From JBKJTP01 sp046590195 (GTDB lineage Bacteria; Bacteroidota; Ignavibacteria; Palsa-1295), in the NCBI GenBank assembly GCA_046590195.1, contig JBKJTP010000083.1, forward strand, positions 1 to 22,305: 22,305 nucleotides of DNA, written 5' to 3'. The notes beneath the pieces were generated by a model. That model was not told the DNA's origin and did not search any database. It saw only the letters and a program-made list of their open reading frames with translations. Below are positions 7,502 to 13,230 of the stretch, in pieces. The number at the start of each line of letters is the position of its first letter. The stretch's first letter is position 1. Made by a program: the position numbers and the translations under genes.

Positions 7502-8368
7502 TTAATTCTCACGAGCATCCTCGCCGCCACCGACCACATCGCGAATGACGAACACATCGACTGTCGAGCCTTCGATGATGAGATCGCCTGGCGAAGGGTA
7601 TTGCTCGATGATCGTGTTTGGTACGCCGTGGGGACGTGTCTCCCAGTTGACAGTGCCGAGTGTAAGCTTGTTGTTATTCAGGTATGCGATCGCATCCGAC
7701 AGCGTCATACCCTTCATTGAAGGAACAGGCACACGACCATAGAGCGGACCCTGAGAGAGCACCACATTCACCTTCGTTGCTGTGTTGATCTTCGATCCCG
7801 GACTCGGCGCTTGCTGAAAGATCGTACCGTTCGCTGCTACTTCAGAGTAACCCGTACTGATCTCTCCGACAGAAAGATTCGACTTGAGCAATTGCATCTT
7901 CGCATCGCGAAGCGACTTGCCCATCAGGTCGGGTACAACAGCCATCTCCTTGCCGCCACTGACGACGAGATAGACGGTTCGGCCGGGCTTGGTCTCTTCG
8001 CCGGATTCAGGGGTCTGACGTATGACGACACCCTCGGGGACCTTGTCGTCGAATCGACGCTCGTATTCAGTCGGCTCATAGCCAGCTTCGGTCAGTTTGT
8101 TGAGAGCTGGCTGCGCCTTCATCCCCACTACGTTAGGGACAACCGCGATCGAGCTGCTCTTTACGTAGAACGGCATGATCACCTGATCGAGCAGGAATAG
8201 GAATGTCGCCCCGCCAAAAAAGAGGATCAGGAGCACAAGTAGCCACCGGCGGCGCTTATACCAAGGCTTCCGGGTCTCTTCGACTTGGACCTCGGTGGTT
8301 GTCGTTCCGTCAGTTCGGGGGTCAGTTGTGCGGTTGATTACCGTCTTTCTCTCCTCAATATCAGCCAT
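7502..8368 (-). CDS. membrane-anchored triple-PASTA domain protein without kinase
   Basis: This 288-residue protein has a cytoplasmic N terminus (1-40, charged), one transmembrane helix (about 41-61, RRWLLVLLILFFGG) and three extracytoplasmic PASTA domains (about 75-138, 141-206 and 211-276), each starting with a V-P-x-x-x-G-type motif (VVPNVVGM, VVPDLMGK, VPVPSMKG) and containing a Q-x-P-x-G/S turn. PASTA domains bind peptidoglycan fragments or beta-lactams in Ser/Thr kinases and PBPs. Here no kinase or transpeptidase domain is attached, an arrangement also known in FCB bacteria. A cell-wall sensing or scaffolding role is inferred. The gene appears monocistronic; the ATG has no clear ribosome binding site. 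Confidence 0.92.
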   Translation of the reverse strand: MADIEERKTVINRTTDPRTDGTTTTEVQVEETRKPWYKRRRWLLVLLILFFGGATFLFLLDQVIMPFYVKSSSIAVVPNVVGMKAQPALNKLTEAGYEPTEYERRFDDKVPEGVVIRQTPESGEETKPGRTVYLVVSGGKEMAVVPDLMGKSLRDAKMQLLKSNLSVGEISTGYSEVAANGTIFQQAPSPGSKINTATKVNVVLSQGPLYGRVPVPSMKGMTLSDAIAYLNNNKLTLGTVNWETRPHGVPNTIIEQYPSPGDLIIEGSTVDVFVIRDVVGGGEDAREN

Positions 8369-8537
8369 TAAGCTCAGCTATACTCTACAGACTACATATT
8401 TCCACACGAATATACCACCTAATACATTTCCATGCCGTGATAGACGATTAGAACAGCGGCGTGCGGTCTATTGGTCATTTCCCCGGCCCCTGAACTTCCC
8501 GCGTTACAATCAGGGTTCGGCTCCGTAACAATTTGCC

Positions 8538-8990
8538 ATGCCCTCTCGCGCCGCCCATCTCATTGCTTTTCTGACGATCGTTGGGGTCTCAGTCGGCCTC
8601 CATGTCTATATCTTCCGGCAATTCGCCCGGTTGATCAGGCGCGACTTCCCGAACCGGCAGAAGAGTATTCTGCAAGCGGCAAAGGCGGCCTTCGTTTACT
8701 TTGAGCTCCCCTTCCTCTATATGTTCTTCTGGAAGCACATTTCGGCAGATGTGACCGCGCTCACGCAAATCCTGATGTACCCGTTCGCAGTGTGGCAGAT
8801 GGTGATGCTAGTGTGGGGCGTGATACTAGTGCCGATCGGTTTGATGCGTTCAAAGGCGGTAAGGGTTTTCTCAAAATCGACAAAGAAGCTGATCCTGAAA
8901 CCGATCGCTAAAGCCGCGCGTAAGTCTTTGAGGTCGGTCGTACGTACGCGACAAGATGTGATCCTCGAGCCTGCTGAGGAAATGGTATGA
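8538..8990 (+). CDS. small integral membrane protein, probable detached membrane module of a phosphoesterase
   Basis: This 150-residue protein has three hydrophobic stretches (about 6-26, 46-66 and 75-102), an Arg/Lys-rich loop after the first and a very basic tail (107-142). The pattern (helix, R-x-x-R-R basic loop, FELPFLYMFF, then W-x-x-V-M-L-V-W-G) resembles the N-terminal membrane region fused to the catalytic domain in many bacterial calcineurin-like phosphoesterases of the YkuE/YaeI type. Here it is a separate gene ending 10 bases before the ATG of exactly such a phosphoesterase, in a different frame. The two are probably co-transcribed and may form a complex. The similarity is from pattern recognition only, so the function is inferred. 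Confidence 0.75.
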   Translation: MPSRAAHLIAFLTIVGVSVGLHVYIFRQFARLIRRDFPNRQKSILQAAKAAFVYFELPFLYMFFWKHISADVTALTQILMYPFAVWQMVMLVWGVILVPIGLMRSKAVRVFSKSTKKLILKPIAKAARKSLRSVVRTRQDVILEPAEEMV

Positions 8991-9000
8991 TGATAAAGTG

Positions 9001-9963
9001 ATGACAGATTACGAGAAATTAGCACAAGTTACTGGACGCGAGATCGCCGATGGCGATGAAACGCCGATGAACGCCCTTGCCAATGGCAACCACCGCATCT
9101 CTCGACGTACTTTTCTGCATTCGGCTGTCGTTGGCGTTAGTGGACTAGCGCTTGCCGGCTGCGTCGATGGTATCGTCACACGCGGCGACATCGAAGTTAC
9201 GCAGACTACGATCAATCTCCCTAACCTTCCCGACAAATGGAAGGGCAAGACCGTCGCGCATCTGACCGACATTCACTCGAGCCCATTCATGGGGTTGAGC
9301 GATCTCAAGCGCATTGTTGAGAAAACAAATAGTCTCAACGCCGACGTCATCGTGATGACTGGCGACTTCGTCACATCGCATCGCAACGAGATCGGGCCGT
9401 TCGTCGAGGCGATGTCCGAATTGCATGCACCGCTTGGTGTTTATGCATCGACCGGCAATCACGATTACTACACGGGCGTCGATCTTGTAACAAGAGGCAT
9501 GGAGGACATTGGCATCAACGTGCTACGCAATGCATGCACCAAGCTCGATCTCGATGGCGCACCGCTCTATCTCGTTGGCGTTGATGATGAGGATGATCCG
9601 ACCGTAAAAGAATTTGTCAAAGGCGGACACGCGCCACACATTGAGGCTGCCTACAAAGGCCTCCCAGATGACGGCGCCTCCATCCTTCTCTGCCACAAGC
9701 CTTACCGCTTCGAGGAATATGCACAGACCAATGTCGGCCTGATGCTCAGCGGACACACGCATGGCGGACAGATCGTCTTCGGCCGCATCGGCCGCACAGT
9801 GCTTTCTATCAGTTCTGTCGCATCCGGATTCATCGAAGGACATTATCGTCCGGAGAAATCGCAATCGAAGTCGCAGCTCTATGTCTCGCGTGGATTAGGC
9901 ACGGTCGGTCTCCCCCTCCGCCTCAATTGCCCACCAGAGATCGCGCAGATCACACTCGCTTAA
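9001..9963 (+). CDS. Tat-exported lipoprotein metallophosphoesterase (calcineurin-like, YkuE/YaeI type)
   Basis: All metallophosphoesterase motifs are present (numbered from the ATG at 9001): Asp90/His92 (HLTDIHSS), Gly121-Asp122 (MTGDFV), Gly-Asn-His-Asp 152-155, His232 (LLCHKP) and GHTHGG at 251-256, so a dinuclear metal site is intact. The N terminus carries a twin-arginine motif (SRRTFL, 34-39) with a hydrophobic stretch ending in the lipobox LALAGC at Cys54. The product is therefore predicted to fold with its metals in the cytoplasm and be exported as a lipoprotein. A GTG three bases upstream (8998) is an alternative start. The 30-residue region before the Tat motif is unusually long. 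YkuE/YaeI-like enzymes act on membrane or nucleotide-linked phosphates; the substrate here is unknown. It pairs with the membrane-protein gene just upstream. Confidence 0.92.
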   Translation: MTDYEKLAQVTGREIADGDETPMNALANGNHRISRRTFLHSAVVGVSGLALAGCVDGIVTRGDIEVTQTTINLPNLPDKWKGKTVAHLTDIHSSPFMGLSDLKRIVEKTNSLNADVIVMTGDFVTSHRNEIGPFVEAMSELHAPLGVYASTGNHDYYTGVDLVTRGMEDIGINVLRNACTKLDLDGAPLYLVGVDDEDDPTVKEFVKGGHAPHIEAAYKGLPDDGASILLCHKPYRFEEYAQTNVGLMLSGHTHGGQIVFGRIGRTVLSISSVASGFIEGHYRPEKSQSKSQLYVSRGLGTVGLPLRLNCPPEIAQITLA

Positions 9964-9974
9964 GCTCTTCGCGC

Positions 9975-10060
9975 AATTAAGAATTAGGAGATAAGAATTA
10001 CGAATTATGAGTTTAAGGCAGAGCCGAGCCCGAATTCTTAATTCTTATCTCTTAATTCTA
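9975..10060. repeat. heptamer array folded as a 27-bp inverted repeat
   Basis: Left arm 9980-10006 and right arm 10033-10059 are reverse complements at 25 of 27 positions, separated by a 26-nt loop. Both arms are also heptamer arrays: AATTAAG, AATTAGG, AGATAAG, AATTACG, AATTATG from 9975, and AATTCTT, AATTCTT, ATCTCTT, AATTCTA from 10033. The right arm is a second copy of the repeat at 4010-4045. The element fills the gap between the phosphoesterase and rnhA and runs up to the rnhA start codon. It has no T-run and is not a normal terminator. Confidence 0.8.
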
Positions 10061-10068
10061 CATTACCC

Positions 10069-10554
10069 GTGATCCCCCAAGTTACGATCTATACCGATGG
10101 TGCATGTTCTGGTAATCCTGGGCCTGGTGGATATGGCGCAGTGTTGCTCGCGCAGGATGGCAAACGGCTTGAGCTCTCGCACGGGTATAAGAATACGACG
10201 AATAATCGGATGGAATTGCTTGGCGTGATCGCAGCCCTTGAAGCGCTGAAGCGCCCGTGCGAGGTAACGCTTTACAGCGATTCGCAGTACGTGGTCAAGG
10301 CCATCGAAGAAGGATGGCTGCGCAACTGGCAAAACAAAGGTTGGAAGAAGGCGGATAAGAGTCCCGTGCTGAACCAAGATCTCTGGAAGCGTCTTGTGCC
10401 TGCGCTCGCAAAGCACAAGGTGAAGTTCGTTTGGACGAAGGGCCACGCGGGCAATATCGAGAACGAGCGCTGCGATGTTCTTGCAGTAGAAGCATCGCAG
10501 CAGCCCGACCTCGAACCCGATCTTCGCGGCGGCGAAGTGCAGATCGCGCTTTAA
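10069..10554 (+). CDS. rnhA: ribonuclease HI
   Basis: RNase HI degrades the RNA strand of RNA-DNA hybrids, including Okazaki primers and R-loops. The 161-residue protein starts at GTG and begins MIPQVTIYTDGACSGNPGPG. The catalytic carboxylates are Asp10 (YTDGAC), Glu49 (NNRMEL), Asp71 (YSDSQYV) and Asp136 (NERCDVLA), with the supporting His126 in the flexible loop (KGHAGN). The basic protrusion (RNWQNKGWKKADK, about 85-97) is present, and length matches the E. coli enzyme (155). The start codon lies directly against the right arm of the inverted repeat, leaving essentially no leader of its own. Confidence 0.97.
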   Translation: MIPQVTIYTDGACSGNPGPGGYGAVLLAQDGKRLELSHGYKNTTNNRMELLGVIAALEALKRPCEVTLYSDSQYVVKAIEEGWLRNWQNKGWKKADKSPVLNQDLWKRLVPALAKHKVKFVWTKGHAGNIENERCDVLAVEASQQPDLEPDLRGGEVQIAL

Positions 10555-10566
10555 TTTGCTATTCGG

Positions 10567-11070
10567 TTACTGCACCCACTTCATCTGTCCAAGATGATAC
10601 GAAAGGTGACATACCCTCGTGATCATCACGTTCAGCTTATTGCGATGCGGCTGTTTTGCAAAATCTTCCGCAGAGACAGAGTTGTGCTTCTGCATCCATT
10701 GCTCAGGCGTCAGGGTCGCAAAGTTGCGATCGAGCACCTCGCTGATATTCTTCCAGTACTCTCTCAGCACCTGGGCTGATGGAAGCTTGCTGTCAAGATC
10801 ATCTGGAGCTTTGAACAGCTCGTTGATCTCGGGATACTGGATCTCACCGAATCCGAGGATCGGCAACATGTCATCATGAACAACGACCATGTGCCCTAAC
10901 AAATAAATACCCCGATTCTTGTTCGGAGCGATCTGCTTTTGCAATTGCTCATCAGTCGCGGTATCGAGCGCCTCGTTGAAGTTCTTCAGCAGCGTATTCC
11001 AACTGTCGAACACCATCTTTACCATTGTGGACGTACAATCCACGGCCTTACCATCTAGTACCTGTTCCAT
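10567..11070 (-). CDS. DinB-like four-helix metal-binding protein
   Basis: This 167-residue, largely helical protein has the DinB/YfiT superfamily layout: a first-helix region with a GHMVVVHDD motif giving His60 (and His65), and a last helix with HLSYH giving His155 and His159, the H...HxxxH pattern that binds a divalent metal in this superfamily. Bacillus relatives are linked to DNA-damage response or to thiol transfer, but the precise function of this member cannot be told. It lies 12 bases after the DUF899-like gene on the same strand and is probably co-transcribed with it. Its stop is 12 bases from the convergent rnhA stop, with no room for a separate terminator. Confidence 0.82.
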   Translation of the reverse strand: MEQVLDGKAVDCTSTMVKMVFDSWNTLLKNFNEALDTATDEQLQKQIAPNKNRGIYLLGHMVVVHDDMLPILGFGEIQYPEINELFKAPDDLDSKLPSAQVLREYWKNISEVLDRNFATLTPEQWMQKHNSVSAEDFAKQPHRNKLNVMITRVCHLSYHLGQMKWVQ

Positions 11071-11082
11071 AGTTTTGTTTAT

Positions 11083-11694
11083 CTAAGCAGTTTGAGAATT
11101 GTTTTCGTAGCTATATTCTGGCTCCCACTCGTTAGCGCCGTCCTTCAGTAGATCGAAGAAATGCCAGAGGCTGGAGTATTGATCGCCTGGACCGAACTCG
11201 TCATACCCGATGCGCGTGATCGTGCCTGATGTATCGCGATGGAATGTTGAGAAGCCTGGCTGCGCGTAACGCTTGCCCTCTTTCTCCATGGCAAAGCCCA
11301 TGTCATAGGTGAAGTCCATGTCGGCATCCGACATCATTTTGAACTTCCAGCCGCGGCTCGCGGCGAATTCCTTCTGCACGTCGATCGGATTCGGATTGAT
11401 CACGACTAGTGCGGCGCGATCGGATAGATGGTCACGAATGCCATTGATCTCATCAGCCCACAGCGTGCAGTATGTGCAGCCTTTACCCATGTTGTGAATG
11501 ACGATCAAGTCGTCCTTCTCACCGAATAACTCAGCAAGAGGTAAACGCTTGTTCGACCAATCGACGAAAGAGTATTGCTTCTCGATCGACTCTGGATTCT
11601 GTTTCAGCAGTTCAATGATCTGATTGCGTTTGACCTGGATCTCCTGAAAGAGCTGCTCGATCTCTGGCTTGCGGTATAAACTGTATTGTCCCAT
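11083..11694 (-). CDS. DUF899-type thioredoxin-like protein
   Basis: This 203-residue cytoplasmic protein has no signal peptide. After a helical N terminus (1-45) comes a thioredoxin-like fold: LIVIHNMGKGCTYCTLWADE puts a CxxC pair at Cys73 and Cys76 at the end of the first core strand, followed by the AALVVINPNP strand and a late GFSTFHRD segment. This matches the DUF899 family of thioredoxin-superfamily proteins. CxxC suggests a disulfide or peroxide-related redox reaction, but no substrate is known. It is the first gene of a probable two-gene unit with the DinB-like protein. The start ATG has an A/T-rich leader with no Shine-Dalgarno sequence. Confidence 0.85.
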   Translation of the reverse strand: MGQYSLYRKPEIEQLFQEIQVKRNQIIELLKQNPESIEKQYSFVDWSNKRLPLAELFGEKDDLIVIHNMGKGCTYCTLWADEINGIRDHLSDRAALVVINPNPIDVQKEFAASRGWKFKMMSDADMDFTYDMGFAMEKEGKRYAQPGFSTFHRDTSGTITRIGYDEFGPGDQYSSLWHFFDLLKDGANEWEPEYSYENNSQTA

Positions 11695-11704
11695 AAAAAG
11701 AGGT

Positions 11705-11722
11705 AGTTTGTTTCTACAAACT
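11705..11722 (-). promoter_or_regulatory. dyad AGTTTG-N6-CAAACT in the DUF899 leader
   Basis: AGTTTG (11705-11710) and CAAACT (11717-11722) are exact inverted repeats around 6 nt, starting 10 bases upstream of the DUF899 gene ATG. It may be an operator or a leader hairpin. An AraC-family gene lies just upstream on the same strand, but nothing shows that its product binds here. Confidence 0.3.
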
Positions 11723-11783
11723 TACGGCAGGATGCGGGTGTAGAGGTATCGGAAAATTGCTATTCGTGCCATCCTATTCCCCA

Positions 11784-11927
11784 ACCGCGAAGCGGTGCCC
11801 TAGGGTAGCCGCGGGTGGGCCCGACGAACCCGCGGAGATGAGATCGCCTCAAACGCTTCAGCCACATAGCTTCTACCGGGGGCTCGCTTAGCTCACTCCC
11901 GGCTACCATGGAAGACCGCTTCGCGGT
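11784..11927. repeat. nested palindromic intergenic element
   Basis: The element begins with ACCGCGAAGCGGT (11784-11796) and ends with its exact reverse complement ACCGCTTCGCGGT (11915-11927); each is itself a 5-bp stem with a 3-nt loop. Inside, GGTAGCCG (11804-11811) pairs with CGGCTACC (11900-11907), and a further perfect 8-bp hairpin, CCGCGGGT/ACCCGCGG, spans 11809-11835. The element covers about 144 bases of the 264-base gap between the DUF899 and AraC-type genes. No open frame here looks coding. The design resembles dispersed palindromic intergenic repeats (REP/MITE-like). Confidence 0.75.
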
Positions 11928-11958
11928 TACGTTGCGGTCCGATGGCGTTGTTGAAATG

Positions 11959-12552
11959 CTACCTTCCCCCCATCATCCGATACCTGCTCGGCGGCATCCC
12001 ATAGACCTGCTTGAACTGCATCGAGAAGACAACGTTGCTATCGAAGCCGCAACGAGTCGCGATCTCGTAGATCGGAAGTTCGGTGGTGATCAGCAGGTCG
12101 GTGCCTCGAGCTAGGCGATAGTTGAGCAGGTACTGATAGGGTGTCTGCCCGAATGCGATCTTGAAGAGACGCAGAAAGTGGAAGTTCGACATCGCGGCCT
12201 CGCGAGCCATCGAACTCAGATCGATGTCTTTCGCAAAGTTCGACTCGATGAAAGTTTGTGCCTTGAGTAACCGCTCATACACGTCGGTACGTGCGTCGGT
12301 GTTTTGATGCGGGAGGTTCTGAAATGCGGTCTCTACTTTGTCGAGCGCCCGGCTCGCGGCGTTCACGATCATCGAGACGTGATCCGGCAGTGCGGCATTG
12401 TCGCCGACGCTTCTTCGCAGCCGCTGAAAGAGTGGATGATCTTCGTCGGATAAGAATGTTGGGACCAGATCCTGATCCCTCTTCGCGAGTTCGAGCAGAT
12501 TATCAAGCTCTTTTAGCTCGCGCTCAAGATCCTCGCGCCGCGAAACACTCAT
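11959..12552 (-). CDS. AraC-family transcriptional regulator with short N-terminal region
   Basis: The C-terminal 105 residues (about 92-197) form a full AraC DNA-binding domain with two helix-turn-helix motifs: first DIDLSSMAREAAMSNFHFLR, then the LPIYEIATRCGFDSNVVFS recognition region, ending in FKQVYGMPPSRYR, the classic AraC signature. The N-terminal 90 residues are helical and charged and do not resemble the AraC cupin, so the sensing mode is unclear. The gene starts 3 bases after the stop of the small lipoprotein gene and is probably translated from the same transcript. It could regulate that lipoprotein or the DUF899-DinB unit on its other side (inference). Confidence 0.92.
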   Translation of the reverse strand: MSVSRREDLERELKELDNLLELAKRDQDLVPTFLSDEDHPLFQRLRRSVGDNAALPDHVSMIVNAASRALDKVETAFQNLPHQNTDARTDVYERLLKAQTFIESNFAKDIDLSSMAREAAMSNFHFLRLFKIAFGQTPYQYLLNYRLARGTDLLITTELPIYEIATRCGFDSNVVFSMQFKQVYGMPPSRYRMMGGR

Positions 12553-12555
12553 CGC

Positions 12556-13011
12556 TCAGTTGGCTACAAAGACGACCTCTTTGTAGACCGAATCCCGATT
12601 GCGGATATAGATGAAGACATCCGTGTGGATCTTCCGAAAGTCCGCGTATTCGATGCTCAGGTAGAGATTCGTATCTTTGTTCGGCGTGCGAAGATAATGC
12701 TCGAGCGAGATCGTATCGAGCTTCGTGATCGTATCTCGTCGAAGCGGTACCCCTCCGGTGTTCTCCAGAAGTACATACATCGCCTCCCCTGATTTGGGCT
12801 TGAAGATGAAGAATTGTCGATTGGAATCGACCGAGCTCTTCTGTTTCTTGTCCTCCCAGAACTTCGAACGTTCGACGAAGACCGTGTCGCGAGCGCCTGA
12901 GGCGTTAACATATCGGGGCTCTCCCACGAGATCTGCCTCGCTTTTACACGAAGCGAGCGCGAGGAGAAAACTGGCAATGGTAAGGGATCGGAGCAAGAGG
13001 CGTGATTTCAT
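12556..13011 (-). CDS. small lipoprotein of unknown function
   Basis: This 151-residue protein has a lipoprotein signal: basic start (MKSRLLLR), hydrophobic core and lipobox LALASC with Cys22. The mature part is mostly beta-type, with charged and aromatic strands (RQFFIFKPKSGEAMYVLLEN, DTNLYLSIEYADF) and no recognised family. It is the first gene of a probable two-gene unit with the AraC-type regulator, so the regulator may control lipoprotein synthesis or respond to an envelope signal. A 16-base dyad lies 3 bases upstream of its ATG. Confidence 0.82.
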   Translation of the reverse strand: MKSRLLLRSLTIASFLLALASCKSEADLVGEPRYVNASGARDTVFVERSKFWEDKKQKSSVDSNRQFFIFKPKSGEAMYVLLENTGGVPLRRDTITKLDTISLEHYLRTPNKDTNLYLSIEYADFRKIHTDVFIYIRNRDSVYKEVVFVAN

Positions 13012-13014
13012 AGC

Positions 13015-13030
13015 GCTGTAAATATACAGC
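13015..13030 (-). promoter_or_regulatory. dyad GCTGTATATTTACAGC before the lipoprotein-AraC unit
   Basis: GCTGTA (13015-13020) and TACAGC (13025-13030) are exact inverted repeats around a 4-nt centre, placed 3 bases before the ATG at 13011. The position suits an operator overlapping the transcript start or a leader hairpin blocking initiation. The CTGT...ACAG pattern recalls LexA boxes, but the spacer is 6 rather than the E. coli 8 nt. Confidence 0.35.
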
Positions 13031-13148
13031 CGAGCCGCCGGAATTCCTTGGTTCGCGGTATATCTGTCATGTCAAAAGGCGAGCGGGAGCAATCTCAACA
13101 AAAGAGTCGTGATGCGGAGTAATGAATGGAATAAGGCTTGTTATGTAC

Positions 13149-13207
13149 GGCTGACTTCAGCCCTCTCCCACTGAGTGGCATGTCTCACTTCGCTAAAGCG
13201 CACTCAG
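13149..13207. repeat. palindrome-rich stretch upstream of the acylase gene
   Basis: GGCTGA-CT-TCAGCC (13149-13162) is a near-continuous palindrome. It is followed by CTGAGTG (13171-13177) pairing with CACTCAG (13201-13207), whose loop holds a small CGCT-AA-AGCG stem. It ends 23 bases before the acylase ATG. It may be a leader structure or the remnant of a dispersed palindromic repeat; no T-run supports a terminator. Confidence 0.45.
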
Positions 13208-13230
13208 GTATTTCATAGCGCCCAGATCTC

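Noticed and set aside
8981..9003. Frameshift joining the small membrane protein and the phosphoesterase
   Set aside because: The membrane protein has a natural charged end and stop, and the phosphoesterase has its own complete Tat/lipobox signal, which would be senseless in the middle of a fusion.
13015..13030. Possible LexA (SOS) box
   Set aside because: CTGT and ACAG are separated by 6 rather than 8 bases and the downstream genes are not DNA-repair genes; kept only as an unnamed dyad.
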